From positions 3,658,001-3,722,000 of the forward strand of contig NZ_CP030840.1 of the NCBI RefSeq assembly GCF_003330725.1: 64,000 nucleotides of DNA. Reading direction: 5' to 3'. Under the pieces are notes generated by a model. It did not search any database. It saw only the letters and a program-made list of their open reading frames with translations, and was not told the origin of the DNA. The translations under genes and the position numbers were made by a program. Of this stretch, positions 26,822 to 36,490 are shown one piece after another (the stretch's first letter is position 1; the number at the start of each line of letters is the position of its first letter). Source of the DNA: Acidisarcina polymorpha. GTDB taxonomy: Bacteria > Acidobacteriota > Terriglobia > Terriglobales > Acidobacteriaceae.

Positions 26822-28297
26822 CTAGTCCTTGATCCGCTTCTTAATTTCGATGTTCAGACGCTTGATCTTCTGATTCAGCGTGGACAGAGGAATACGGAAC
26901 TGCTCGGATGTATCGGTTTGGTTCCAGTGGCAGCGTTCCAGCTTGTCGATGATGATGCGGCGTTCGATGTCTTCCAGGATGTCGAACAGGGAGGCATCGC
27001 CGTTTTGCTCAAGCAGGCTGGAAGAGTAGCTCCGGCCGGTGAGGTGCCCCGGAAGCAGGTCCGAGGTGATCACTGGTCCGGAGGAGAGCACCACGCCGCG
27101 CTCAATGACATTCTCCAGTTCGCGGACGTTCCCGGGCCAATCGTAGTCGAGCAGGGCGCGGATTGCATCGGGGGCGAGAGTGCGGAGGGGCAGCTCGTTT
27201 TCCTCGGAGAAGCGCTTGAGGAAATGCGCGGCTAATAAGGGAATATCCTCTCGCCGGGCACGCAAGGGCGGCAGATCGATCGAGATGACATTCAAGCGGT
27301 AGTAGAGGTCTTCGCGGAACTTGCCGTCCCGGACTGCCTGGCGGAGGTCGACGTTGGTGGCGGCGATGATGCGCACGTCAACCTGAATTTCGTGGACCCC
27401 TCCCAGATGCATAAAGCGTTTGTCCTGGATCACCCGCAGGATCTTCGCCTGAGTGTCCATACTCATATTCCCGATCTCATCCAGGAAGAGCGTCCCGCCG
27501 TTCGCGATCTCGAAATATCCCTTTTTCGCCGCGATGGCGGAGGTGAAGGCGCCCTTCACATGTCCAAACAGAGTCGATTCGAGCAGGTCGGTTGGCATCG
27601 AACCGGTGTTGACGGGAACGAAGTTCTTATCCCGGCGGGGGGAGTTGGCATGAATGGCCTTGGCGATGAGTTCCTTGCCGGTGCCGCTCTCGCCTAGGAT
27701 CAGGATGGTTGAGCGGCTGGGCGCCACCTGGGCAACCAGGTCGAAGATCGTCCGCATAGATTCGCTTTTGCCGACGATATTTTCGAAGTTGTAGCGCTGC
27801 TTGAGGGCGCGCTTTAACTGGATGTTTTCTTCTTCGGCGCGATACCGGGCGATCGCCGCCCGAATGTCGGCGAGCAACTTCTCGTTGTCCCATGGCTTCT
27901 GGACGAAGTTCTGCGCGCCGGCCCGAATCGCGTCCACGACGTTGTTTACCGTACCGTAGGCGGTGATCATGATGACCGGCAGATCCGGGTAACGCTCCCG
28001 AATGTGGCCGAGGATCTCGATTCCATTCTGACCGGGCAGGGCCAGATCGAGGAGGACGAGATCGTAGGAGCGCTGGCCGATCGTATTCAGTCCAGCTTCG
28101 CCATCGTTGGCGGTATCGACGGTATAGCCTTCCAGCCCCAGCAAGGTCTCGAGAGACTCCCGAATGCCGGCTTCATCATCGATGATGAGGATGCGCTGGG
28201 CGGTAGAGCCGCCTGCCGCGGAAGACCCGGACCCGTTCTTCAACTCATCCTGGGGGCCATTGTTTATGTCGGGAACAGTCAGGGTCGCTTCAGGCAT
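26822..28297 (-). CDS. NtrC-family sigma-54 response regulator with GAFTSA loop
   Basis: Encodes 491 residues: a receiver domain (about 34-155; acidic D40-D41, phosphoacceptor D84, K134), an AAA+ domain (about 175-410; Walker A GESGTGKE 202-209, Walker B GGTLFLDEIG 267-276), and a Fis-like helix-turn-helix (about 440-491; HWNQTDTSEQFRIPLSTLNQ). The loop that contacts sigma-54 is GAFTSA (249-254) where most activators have GAFTGA. It should activate sigma-54 promoters when phosphorylated by the overlapping upstream kinase. The ATG lies inside the last codons of the kinase gene (8-base overlap), indicating coupled translation. Confidence 0.92.
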   Translation of the reverse strand: MPEATLTVPDINNGPQDELKNGSGSSAAGGSTAQRILIIDDEAGIRESLETLLGLEGYTVDTANDGEAGLNTIGQRSYDLVLLDLALPGQNGIEILGHIRERYPDLPVIMITAYGTVNNVVDAIRAGAQNFVQKPWDNEKLLADIRAAIARYRAEEENIQLKRALKQRYNFENIVGKSESMRTIFDLVAQVAPSRSTILILGESGTGKELIAKAIHANSPRRDKNFVPVNTGSMPTDLLESTLFGHVKGAFTSAIAAKKGYFEIANGGTLFLDEIGNMSMDTQAKILRVIQDKRFMHLGGVHEIQVDVRIIAATNVDLRQAVRDGKFREDLYYRLNVISIDLPPLRARREDIPLLAAHFLKRFSEENELPLRTLAPDAIRALLDYDWPGNVRELENVIERGVVLSSGPVITSDLLPGHLTGRSYSSSLLEQNGDASLFDILEDIERRIIIDKLERCHWNQTDTSEQFRIPLSTLNQKIKRLNIEIKKRIKD

Positions 28298-31136
28298 TTA
28301 CTGGTTTCCTTACTAATGGAAATTCTAGATAGAACGTCGTTCCGCGCCCGGCCTGGCTCTGGACGTCGATCTTTCCGGCATGCTCTTGTATGATGCCGTA
28401 CGTGACCGCCAGTCCCAGCCCGGTGCCGCGTCGCTGGCCTTCTCGAGGCGCACTTTTGGTGGTGAAAAAGGGATCGTAGATCCGCTTCACGTGCTCGGGA
28501 GAGATGCCTGAACCGGTATCGGAGATCGATACGCTAATGTGGCCGTTCACCTCGGTGGCGACCCGCAGCGTACCGCCGCCGGCCATGGCGTCCTTGGCGT
28601 TCAGGAAGAGGTTGAGAAAGACCTGCTGCAATTTGCCGGGGTTGCCGAGGATGGTCGGCAAAGAACCGTCAAGCGCTGACTCCAGACGTACATTGGATGT
28701 TTTGAATTGGTGCTCGAGCAGGTTCAGCGTGTCTTGGATCACGGTGTTGATGTTGATCTCCGTAAAGGCAGTGCCGCTGGTCCTGGAGAAGTTGAGCAGT
28801 CCGTTGACGATTTCTGACGCGCGGAAGGTCTGTTGAGTAATTTTATCGAGAAGCGGACCGACTCGCTCGTCGCCCCGCACCTGCTTGGCCAGCATTTGTG
28901 CGTAGGACGAGATCACCGCCAGGGGGGTATTCACCTCATGAGCGACGCCCGCAGCCAACAACCCGATCGAAGACAACTTCTCCGCCTGGGTCAACTGGGT
29001 TTCCAATTCGACCCGGTCGGTGATGTCGTCCACCAGAACGATCCGGCCGACGGTCGCGAAGTTGCGTGAGACGAGCGGGGCGATAGCGATATTGGCGGTG
29101 CGCTGCTCTCCCGCCCGGGTCTCGATCCGGAACTTGTAAAGGTTGTGGACCCCCTGGACCGTTCCCTCTTCGCCTTTGGCGCGGTGGAATTCGGTCACAA
29201 AGGACTCCGGAAAGACGTCGCTCAGGAACTTACCCAGCGCTTCGGCTCGAGGCAGGGCGTAGAGCACTTCCATCTGTGCGTTCCAGCTCTCAATCCGCTC
29301 TTCAAGGTCGACGGCCAGGATACCGACATTGATCGACTCTACGATATTTTCGTTAAACTCCTTGAGCCGCTCGTATTCGGAGGCCTTCTGTTCGAGACTT
29401 GCGTAGAGGCGGGCATTCTGGAGAGCGATGCCGATGTAGCTCGCCAGGGATTCCAGGACCTCGACATCTTCGCTCGACAAGAAATCCGCATCGGCGGTCC
29501 GGCCGAGGCCGATGACGGCGATGGTTCGCTGCTGGAGCCGGCAGGGAAGGTAGTAATTCAGGTCCAGCGCTGCTACTGTCCGGCGTTGCGGCTCGGGAAG
29601 ATTCAGCGCCTGCTGGGTATTCTCGAGGAAGATGTGAGAACCGGAGCCGGGCTGATCGAAATCCAGGAAACCAAGGTCGAGTTCCCGATCTTGCCCTGCC
29701 AAGGATGGGGGCAATCCCCGCGCAGCGGTCAGTGTATAGGCGCCGGACTCGTCGGCCAAAAAGACGGCGACCTGGGTGACCAGCAAGGTGCGGGAGAGCC
29801 GGTCGACGATCGAGTTCAAAAGCGCGGCCAGATCGGTCTCAGAGCTCAAGCCGCGGCCAAACTCGATCAGCGTCTGGCGGTAGTCATACCGCTTGCGGTC
29901 GAATACCTTGTCGATCCGTCCCTGGATGGCGCGCTTGAGCGGATCGAAGAGCTGCGACGCTAGGATGATTGCCGCAATCAGGCCCCAGGAGCCAAACGCC
30001 GGCAGCTTGTTGTGGACGAACTCGCCGGCGATGGAGACCAGCAGGAAATACAGGCCGACCACAGCAGCCGTCGCCAGCGTATAGGTGACGCCACGTTTGA
30101 AGATCAAATCGACATCCATCAGCCGGTAGCGGATGATCGCCCAGCTAAAGGTCAGCGGCAGGACCACCAGCGAAATGGCCGCCAGCTTCCCAAAAAGGGC
30201 AGGAACGGGGATGTCGGTGAGATAAGGAATGATGTAAAGCAGGGTGAACGGCGCAATCGCCAGGACCGTCCCGCGGGTCAGCCACTTCAACTGCTGACGG
30301 CGCAGCGGCATGTCAGTTCGCCGGTAACTTATATAGAAAACGCCGCTCGCTAAGACCCAGCAAGTGGCCAGATAAGCGTAGGCGAACTTGTTCAAGCGGT
30401 CATCGAGAAGCGCCGTCGCCGACCAGAGGTTGATCGCGGTGATCCGCAGACCGACAATCGCCACCGCCGGAACATAGGTGAGCGCGATCAGCCAGCGGCG
30501 GTTTTTGTCGAGCCGCTTGTCCTCGGGAAATGCAAGCGCAAAGTGAAGAAAAAGCGCCGGTTGCAGCGCCGTCGCCAGCACATTGCCCCAATAGATGACC
30601 CAGTCAAAGTCGGTAAAGCGGTCGCTGTATTTAAACGAGTACAGAACAAACGAGGCGAGGCAAAAGATATAGAAGTGAGTCGAACGCGGGGCGGTCCAGC
30701 GTCGAAACAAGACATAAAGGCCAATTCCCAGATAGACCAGGGCGATAAACCGAAAACCCTGATTTAAGCTGCGGTCAGCGGCCTCGAGGATGACTGCCAG
30801 CTCGACCCGGTACCCATCCCGGATCACCGTATAGGTGGCAGTTCCATAAGGCTTGGTGTGGAACATCTGCCGTTCCAGGCTGGCAACGTGCGGCGTGGGA
30901 TGACCGTTGGCCTCGACCAGCAGGTCGCCGGGCTTGATCCCCGCTCGCTCTCCAGGTCCACCTGAAAAGACCCGGTGAGCCCGTAAACCTCCTGCGGCCT
31001 CAAACCATGTGACTCCATCGAAGGGAGTCTGCTCCTGGGCTTCCTGATAAAAGTTGAAACACGCACAAATGACCGCTGACAAGGTGAAGAACGCCAGCAG
31101 GACGACAGAGACCCGGATTTGAAAGGACTTCTGCAT
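28290..31136 (-). CDS. Membrane histidine kinase: PDZ, multi-TM, GAF, PAS, HisKA, HATPase
   Basis: About 948 residues from ATG 31136 (the frame extends to 31184). Order: one N-terminal membrane anchor; a PDZ-like domain (about 35-120; GGPGERAGIKPGDLLVEANG); seven or eight membrane segments (about 130-390); GAF (about 420-590); PAS (about 610-720); a HisKA box with AAGVAHEVNTPLAVIS; and HATPase with NLFLNAKDAM, DTGSGIS and GTGLGLAV. The PDZ domain lies in the periplasm by the topology expected. The layout recalls PrsK-like kinases, plus a PDZ sensor. The protein probably senses envelope protein state and phosphorylates the overlapping NtrC-type regulator. The conserved His is in HEVNTP. Confidence 0.88.
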   Translation of the reverse strand: MQKSFQIRVSVVLLAFFTLSAVICACFNFYQEAQEQTPFDGVTWFEAAGGLRAHRVFSGGPGERAGIKPGDLLVEANGHPTPHVASLERQMFHTKPYGTATYTVIRDGYRVELAVILEAADRSLNQGFRFIALVYLGIGLYVLFRRWTAPRSTHFYIFCLASFVLYSFKYSDRFTDFDWVIYWGNVLATALQPALFLHFALAFPEDKRLDKNRRWLIALTYVPAVAIVGLRITAINLWSATALLDDRLNKFAYAYLATCWVLASGVFYISYRRTDMPLRRQQLKWLTRGTVLAIAPFTLLYIIPYLTDIPVPALFGKLAAISLVVLPLTFSWAIIRYRLMDVDLIFKRGVTYTLATAAVVGLYFLLVSIAGEFVHNKLPAFGSWGLIAAIILASQLFDPLKRAIQGRIDKVFDRKRYDYRQTLIEFGRGLSSETDLAALLNSIVDRLSRTLLVTQVAVFLADESGAYTLTAARGLPPSLAGQDRELDLGFLDFDQPGSGSHIFLENTQQALNLPEPQRRTVAALDLNYYLPCRLQQRTIAVIGLGRTADADFLSSEDVEVLESLASYIGIALQNARLYASLEQKASEYERLKEFNENIVESINVGILAVDLEERIESWNAQMEVLYALPRAEALGKFLSDVFPESFVTEFHRAKGEEGTVQGVHNLYKFRIETRAGEQRTANIAIAPLVSRNFATVGRIVLVDDITDRVELETQLTQAEKLSSIGLLAAGVAHEVNTPLAVISSYAQMLAKQVRGDERVGPLLDKITQQTFRASEIVNGLLNFSRTSGTAFTEININTVIQDTLNLLEHQFKTSNVRLESALDGSLPTILGNPGKLQQVFLNLFLNAKDAMAGGGTLRVATEVNGHISVSISDTGSGISPEHVKRIYDPFFTTKSAPREGQRRGTGLGLAVTYGIIQEHAGKIDVQSQAGRGTTFYLEFPLVRKPVNA

Positions 31137-31540
31137 AACGGGCTCGACGAGGAGAACTCCAAACCAGCTAGAGCATCTTGGCAATCACCGTAGAATTTGC
31201 TGGCAGACGCCACATTGGCCTCTTCCATTTGGAAAAGGCCACCTAAGCTTATTCCTTCGGTCGGTAACCTATTGCAAATGCTCTAATGCAACTTGGCTGC
31301 CATGATGAAAGAGGGCCGGAGCCGGGTCTCCATTCGAGAGTATACCCTCTAAAATGCAGAGGATCGCAGGCCTTCAAGGCACCAGACACAGTGAGAACCA
31401 ATTCGGGTGGCAGGCGGAATGAACCGTCTACGGAACTGTTTATCAATATAGTTACCAAGGATCATAGGGTAATATCCTATTTTCCGTAGGGCAAGATTGA
31501 GCGAAAGTTTCGTAAACTCGTTCTCAGCGGAGTAGATTTC
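31137..31540. other. Divergent promoter region between kinase and phosphatase genes
   Basis: About 400 bases with no gene recognised. It must carry promoters in both directions. A short imperfect palindrome with atagg and cctat arms occurs near 31464-31480. I could not identify a confident -24/-12 sigma-54 promoter or a -35/-10 pair. Confidence 0.4.
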
Positions 31541-32074
31541 ATGATCGTTCCTTATTGGATCGACGCAACCGGTTTGGCCACTACCGAAGCGGGAACGCCC
31601 CCCCGGCTGGCAATCGTTCCATGCCCTCCTGGAGGAGAGCAGCTGCCTGCGTCGATCCAGTCACTCCACAATCAAGGGATTGACACTCTCGTCTCCTTGC
31701 TGCGGGCCGACGAAGGGCGGGTCCTCCGGCTCGAGGCGGAGGGTCGAGTCTGTCGCGAGCTGGGAGTGGACTATAAATGGCTGCCGGTTCAGGACCACTC
31801 CATCCCTGAGTCGATGGACGAATTCCGGCTGGTCGTTGAACAGATGCAGAACGACTTGAGAGCAGGTCGCGGCGTTGGCGCCCATTGTTATGCCGGCATT
31901 GGCCGTTCCTGCCTGTTAATGGCGTGCCTTCTTTGTAGTGAAGGGTTGACTCCGGAAGAGGCCTTTTCCCGGTTGAGCGCGGCCCGGGGGCTGCGAGTTC
32001 CCGACACCTGGTTGCAAATCCAATGGGTGGAGCACTTTGCCGAGTCTCTGGCGGGAAAGAGCAAGCAACCCTAG
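31541..32074 (+). CDS. Dual-specificity/tyrosine phosphatase-like protein
   Basis: A 177-residue cytoplasmic protein with the Cys-based phosphatase loop HCYAGIGRS (H115, C116, R122), which matches the HCx5RS signature, and a probable general acid D85 in VQDHSIPE. This is the compact dual-specificity phosphatase fold. It should dephosphorylate Tyr/Ser/Thr residues or a phospho-metabolite; the target is unknown. GGAG eight bases before the ATG supports the start. It is divergent from the PDZ-kinase operon, so a regulatory link is possible but unproven. Confidence 0.85.
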   Translation: MIVPYWIDATGLATTEAGTPPRLAIVPCPPGGEQLPASIQSLHNQGIDTLVSLLRADEGRVLRLEAEGRVCRELGVDYKWLPVQDHSIPESMDEFRLVVEQMQNDLRAGRGVGAHCYAGIGRSCLLMACLLCSEGLTPEEAFSRLSAARGLRVPDTWLQIQWVEHFAESLAGKSKQP

Positions 32075-32160
32075 CAAGGGCAGTCCACTTAAGAAATACG
32101 TCGGGCGTAAGACCCGGCGCGAACAGACCCGCCCACAATGAGCGCCTCTAAAACTGCGAA

Positions 32161-33846
32161 TCAGCTCGGATTTTTGGGTGGATTGCTGCCGGGATCTGGA
32201 TTGGCCCGTTCCTTGGCGTAAATGGTATGAGTGATGCGCGGTGGCTCCGGGCCTTTGTGAAAGCTGACGACACGGTCGCGGATGGTGCGATCGGAGGCGG
32301 TGAAGCGTTCGCGTTGGCGGAGGTAGTCGATCCAGGATTCCATTACAAATGTCTCATTCAGATGTCGGGGGTCGTCGGCGTCCTGAAAAATACCCCAGCG
32401 CATCGCGCCATCGCGCAGGCGGACGTCACGAAGTTTATGGATGGCCTGGACGAAGTCGTTGTAGTCCTCGGGTTCGATGTAGTAGTCGAACATGATGCGA
32501 ACCGGGCCGTCCGACATTTCCGGTTCCATGACCAGCTGTGGAACCAGGAACTTCGAGCGAAACGGCCGCAGGTCGGGCAGCTCGCCGTGGAGCACGTGCA
32601 GACGCAGGCTGAAGGGCAAGGTCAGCAACAAGCCTACGGCGGCAGTGGCGAGCGAGATTGGCGTCGAGGCATGCTCGGCGATCAGACCCCAGACCACGCT
32701 GCCGAGGGCCATGCCCCCGGAGAAGACCATTTGGTAGGTTCCGAGGGCGCGGGCCTGGACCCAACCCGGTGCGGAGACCTGCACCGCAAGGTTGAGCGTT
32801 GACATGGTGCTGGTCCAGGCAAAACCGGCCATCAGCAGAACCGGAATAATGACCAGCGGAAGACGAACGAAGGCGAGAATCATGAGCGTGAATACGAAGA
32901 CGGCAGTAGAGACGGCAATAATCATGTCGGCCGAAAACTTCCGCCGGACGCGGGGAAGACTGGTGGCGCCGATCACCGCGCCTAGTCCCATGCTGCCGTT
33001 GAGGATTCCGTAGCCGAAGGCGCCCTGGTGCAGGTCGCGAGCGGCGACCACGGCAAGCAATGACCAGACCGCGCTGACGAAGACGGTAAAGATGAACGCC
33101 CGGCCGAGTGCCGCCTTCAATGGTGGCGCGTACTGGATGTAGCGAATGCCCGCGCGCATCGAGCCGTAGATTCGTTCCGCCGGAAGCGCGCTCTTGAAGA
33201 TCGGATTTCGCTTCCATTGATAGAGGACCAGAATGACGCCGACGAAAGAAAGCGAGTTGAGCAGGAAGGTCCAACCCGCGCCGGTGATTGGATGGAGGAA
33301 CGCGGCCACGGCGAGGCCGCCGAGGGCGGGCCCGAGCGCGCGGGCGAGGTTGAATCCAGCGCTGTTGAGCGCCACCGAGTCGGCGAGCTGTTCTCGGGGC
33401 ACCAGCTCAGGCATGATCGCCTGCCAGGCGGGGCTGTTCATGGCCGTACCGATGTTCAGCAGGAAGGTGAGGATCAAAAGCACCCAGGGCGAGATGATGT
33501 TGAAGAAGGTGAGCACTGAAAGCAGACCGACGGCGGCCAGCATCCATGCCTGCCAGAAGAGCAGCAAGCGGCGTCGATCAAAGATGTCGGCAGTCGCCCC
33601 GGCGAGCAGGCCGAGGATGACGACGGGAAGGCTGGCCGCAGTCTGCATCAGCGCGATCAACAAGGGCGAGGTGGTAAGCACGGTCATCAGCCAGGTGCCG
33701 GCGGTGTCCTGCATCCAGCCGCCCAGGTTCGAGACCGTCGAGGCGATCCATAGCTTGCGAAAGAGCGGCGACTTGAGCGGCTCGAATCCAGTCGGGTGGG
33801 CTTCGGGGACCGGCGGCGGGATGGTAGGCGTGGTTGGAAGAGGCAT
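32161..33846 (-). CDS. MFS exporter with C-terminal alpha/beta domain (MFS_3/EntS-like)
   Basis: A 561-residue protein. The first about 425 residues form 12 membrane segments of the EntS/transmembrane secretion effector type (SPLFRKLWIASTVSNLGGWMQ, LAGATADIFDRRRLL, SVALNSAGFNLARALGPALGG). The C-terminal about 110 residues (MFDYYIEPEDYNDFVQAIH onward) form a soluble ferredoxin-like domain found in part of this family. It probably exports a siderophore, drug or metabolite. It is a single gene. The downstream interval 32075-32160 shows only short GC-rich inverted sequence. Confidence 0.87.
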   Translation of the reverse strand: MPLPTTPTIPPPVPEAHPTGFEPLKSPLFRKLWIASTVSNLGGWMQDTAGTWLMTVLTTSPLLIALMQTAASLPVVILGLLAGATADIFDRRRLLLFWQAWMLAAVGLLSVLTFFNIISPWVLLILTFLLNIGTAMNSPAWQAIMPELVPREQLADSVALNSAGFNLARALGPALGGLAVAAFLHPITGAGWTFLLNSLSFVGVILVLYQWKRNPIFKSALPAERIYGSMRAGIRYIQYAPPLKAALGRAFIFTVFVSAVWSLLAVVAARDLHQGAFGYGILNGSMGLGAVIGATSLPRVRRKFSADMIIAVSTAVFVFTLMILAFVRLPLVIIPVLLMAGFAWTSTMSTLNLAVQVSAPGWVQARALGTYQMVFSGGMALGSVVWGLIAEHASTPISLATAAVGLLLTLPFSLRLHVLHGELPDLRPFRSKFLVPQLVMEPEMSDGPVRIMFDYYIEPEDYNDFVQAIHKLRDVRLRDGAMRWGIFQDADDPRHLNETFVMESWIDYLRQRERFTASDRTIRDRVVSFHKGPEPPRITHTIYAKERANPDPGSNPPKNPS

Positions 33847-34152
33847 GAAACAGCGTAACCAGCGCAGGTTCAGGGCAGAAGGACGATTGATGTCATGTGT
33901 CGGAGGCCGACCTTAGAAGGCTTTCTCTTCAGGTAAAAGCCTGCCGTGACGGACGCTTCGCCTTACAGTAGCGTACTTCTGCCGGAACAGGATTTTTTAT
34001 CATGATACCTAGCAATGATGTATTTTCGTTTTAACCCCCTCCGAAACCGCCGGCGGTGCTGGCGTCGCAACCAGCGGTTCGCTCACCGTAATTTCTGATT
34101 TCAAAATTGCAACCGAGGTACTGGCCGCTTGCCTAATTCCCCACCCGCTACC
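33847..34152. other. Divergent promoter region with a partial duplication of permease sequence
   Basis: About 300 bases between the MFS and permease genes, no gene recognised. Bases 34111-34130 (aaccgaggtactggccgctt) nearly match 34221-34240 inside the permease gene (caccgaggtattggccggct), in a different frame. Confidence 0.45.
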
Positions 34153-35472
34153 ATGCGCGACACGCTGATCGGGAGGATCGAGAACTACTTCGAGTTCTCC
34201 GTGCTCGGTACCAACTGGCGCACCGAGGTATTGGCCGGCTTCACGACGTTCATCACGATGGCGTACATCGTGGTGGTGAATCCGGCGATCCTGCACGAGG
34301 CGGGCATGCCCCTGGCCGCCGTTACCGCGGCGACCTGCCTGTCGGCGGCGATTGGCAGCATCCTGATGGGGGTAATGGCGCGCTACCCGATTGCGCTGGC
34401 GCCAGGTATGGGGCTCAATGCCTACTTCACCTATTCGGTCGTCAAAGGATTGGGAATCCCATGGCAGACGGCGCTGGGTGCAGTCTTTCTTTCGGGGGTG
34501 GTCTTCGTCCTGCTGACGGTCACCGGCCTTCGGCAAAAGATCCTGCGCAGCATTCCGCATGAACTTTATCCGGCTGTAGCTGGCGGCATCGGCTTGTTTA
34601 TCGCCTTTATCGGGCTTAAGAACTCCGGCATTATTGTGGCGAACAGCTCAACGATGATTTCGCTCGGCAACGTGCGCAGCCCGGAGACGGCGCTGGCGCT
34701 CTTTGGCGTGCTGCTGGTGGCCGCGCTGCAGGTCTGGCAGGTGAGGGGAGGGATGCTGATCGGGATTGTCGGGACGGCGCTCAGCGGCTGGACGCTGGGG
34801 CTCGTTCATTGGCAACCGACCCCCTACAATCTCTCCGCCATTACGGCGACAGCCTTCAAGCTGGACCTGAGGGGAGCCTTGCGCTTCGGCATCTTCGAAA
34901 TCGTCTTCATCTTTCTGTTTGTCGACCTTTTCGACAACCTGGGGACCCTGGTTGCGGTGACCAAGAAGGCGGGATTGATCGGCAGCGATCACGAGATTCC
35001 CCGCGTGGACCGGATTCTGCTGGCGGACGCGACCGCGACGATTTGCGGGTCGCTGGCAGGCACCAGCACGGTGACGAGCTACGTGGAAAGCGCTGCCGGA
35101 GTGGCTGCGGGCGGCCGCTCCGGAGTAACCGCGATCGTCACTGGACTCCTGTTCCTGGTGGCCTTGTTCGTCGCTCCGTTCCTGGGGGTCCTCCCCTCCG
35201 CGGCGACTGCTCCGGCGCTGATTGTGGTGGGCTCGCTGATGCTTTCGACGATTAGCGAAATTCCCTGGCAGGATCCGCTGGTCGCATTTCCGGCGTTTTT
35301 GACGCTGATCATGATCCCGCTGACCTACTCAATTGCAAGCGGACTGGGTTTCGGAATGATCGCGTATGCAGGATTGCGGTTGATCCGCGGACGCTTCCGC
35401 CGGGAAGATTGGCTTCTTTATGTGCTGGCGATTTTGTTTCTGCTGCGCTTTGTCTATATGGGAAAGGCTTGA
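34153..35472 (+). CDS. AzgA-type purine (adenine/hypoxanthine/guanine) permease
   Basis: About 439 residues with 12-14 membrane segments of the NCS2/AzgA family. Motifs: ENYFEFSVLGTNWRTEVLAG at the start, FITMAYIVVVNPAIL, APGMGLNAYFTYSVVKGLG, and the conserved VFLFVDLFDNLGTL-like segment IFLFVDLFDNLGTLV, followed by GSLAGTSTVTSYVESAAGVAAGGRSG. It should import purine bases by proton symport. ATG 34153 fits the family start; an in-frame TTG at 34129 would add eight residues. It is a single gene, convergent with the DNA glycosylase. Confidence 0.9.
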   Translation: MRDTLIGRIENYFEFSVLGTNWRTEVLAGFTTFITMAYIVVVNPAILHEAGMPLAAVTAATCLSAAIGSILMGVMARYPIALAPGMGLNAYFTYSVVKGLGIPWQTALGAVFLSGVVFVLLTVTGLRQKILRSIPHELYPAVAGGIGLFIAFIGLKNSGIIVANSSTMISLGNVRSPETALALFGVLLVAALQVWQVRGGMLIGIVGTALSGWTLGLVHWQPTPYNLSAITATAFKLDLRGALRFGIFEIVFIFLFVDLFDNLGTLVAVTKKAGLIGSDHEIPRVDRILLADATATICGSLAGTSTVTSYVESAAGVAAGGRSGVTAIVTGLLFLVALFVAPFLGVLPSAATAPALIVVGSLMLSTISEIPWQDPLVAFPAFLTLIMIPLTYSIASGLGFGMIAYAGLRLIRGRFRREDWLLYVLAILFLLRFVYMGKA

Positions 35473-35488
35473 GGCCGGGTTTCGAGCT

Positions 35489-36388
35489 TTATTTCCGCTT
35501 CAGTGCTTCGAGGGCGTCGAGAGTGCGCGGCCAGTCTGCTCCCAAGAGCCGGGACAAACTGCGGTCGGCAAGGACTTTCCCGGCGGTTTGGCATTGTGCG
35601 CAGTAGTTGGTTTCGTTGTCCGCGTAGCGAATTCGTTGGATCGGTTGGCCGCATCTTGGGCAAGGCTCTCCAAATCGGCCGTGGACGGCCATGTCCTTGC
35701 GGAAGGCTGTGACTTTTTCCGGGAAGGCGGTCTGGGCTTCGGAGCGCAGGCGCTCAATCCATAGGCGAAGGGTCTGGCGGGTTGCGGCGAAGAGCCCCTC
35801 CCACTCCTCCGGCTTCAGCTTGTGAGTGAAGGCGATCGGCGATAGCTTTGCCGCATGCAGGATCTCGTCGGAGTAAGCATTGCCGATTCCACTCAACAGG
35901 CGCGGATCGGTAAGCGCGCGTTTGAGGGTGTGGTTCTCGGTGGAGAGCGCTGCGCGGAACGAGTCGAGATCGCTGGAGAGTACATCGATGCCACCCGGAT
36001 CGAGCGCCTGAAGCGCCTCGGTGCTGCCGACCACGTGGAGCGAGGCGCGGCGTTTAGAGCCGGCCTCGGTGAGCACGAGCGAGCCATTCGGGAAATCGAA
36101 GGCGGCGAGGTTCTGACGCCCAGCGAGTTTTGCACCTCTGGCTCGCCAGTGCAACCGTCCGGCGATCATCAGGTGAAGCACGAGCCATAGATCGCCATCG
36201 ACGCCGATGGCGATGCGCTTGCCCAGCCGCCGCAGCTCGTGCACGACTCGGCCTTCCGCGGAAGAAATCGGCGGCTGCGCGGTCCTGAGCAGAAATGCGC
36301 TGGCGATGCGAACCTGTTCGAGTGGCTGACCGACGATACGCGGCTCGAGAGCGCTGAGGTAGGCGGAAATATCTGGCAGTTCCGGCAT
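35489..36388 (-). CDS. Fpg/Nei-family DNA glycosylase
   Basis: A 299-residue base-excision repair enzyme. It starts [11 protein letters not shown] (catalytic Pro2 after Met removal and Glu3), has the H2TH region ending [21 protein letters not shown], and ends with a zinc finger (CPRCG then YCAQCQ). Such enzymes cut oxidised purines or pyrimidines from DNA and nick the strand. Position 6 is Asp where classical Fpg has Glu, and the N terminus resembles the Nei-like subset, so lesion specificity is uncertain. About 35 residues follow the zinc finger. It is downstream of the Wzy-like gene on the same strand, separated by a hairpin. Confidence 0.88.
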   Translation of the reverse strand: MPELPDISAYLSALEPRIVGQPLEQVRIASAFLLRTAQPPISSAEGRVVHELRRLGKRIAIGVDGDLWLVLHLMIAGRLHWRARGAKLAGRQNLAAFDFPNGSLVLTEAGSKRRASLHVVGSTEALQALDPGGIDVLSSDLDSFRAALSTENHTLKRALTDPRLLSGIGNAYSDEILHAAKLSPIAFTHKLKPEEWEGLFAATRQTLRLWIERLRSEAQTAFPEKVTAFRKDMAVHGRFGEPCPRCGQPIQRIRYADNETNYCAQCQTAGKVLADRSLSRLLGADWPRTLDALEALKRK

Positions 36389-36432
36389 GTCGGCAACGAT
36401 TTCACCGTTACTATACCTCGCGGCGCGAAACT

Positions 36433-36465
36433 CCGGGTCTGAAGCTGGCTGGCTTCAAGACCCGG
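36433..36465 (-). terminator. Strong hairpin between the Wzy-like and glycosylase genes
   Basis: Arms ccgggtctgaag (36433-36444) and cttcaagacccgg (36453-36465) pair over 12 bases with one bulge and an 8-base loop. It lies 26 bases beyond the Wzy-like stop codon on the minus strand, as expected for a terminator, but no T-run follows. The 13-base string aagacccggcgcg also occurs near 32111, after the phosphatase gene. Confidence 0.5.
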
Positions 36466-36490
36466 CGCGTTGCGGAAGGACGAGTTAGTC

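Noticed and set aside
32105-32123. GC-rich inverted sequence after the phosphatase gene as a terminator
   Set aside because: Stem of only four to six pairs with no T-run.
34009-34560. 183-codon minus-strand frame over the AzgA promoter
   Set aside because: Antisense to the permease N terminus; no features.
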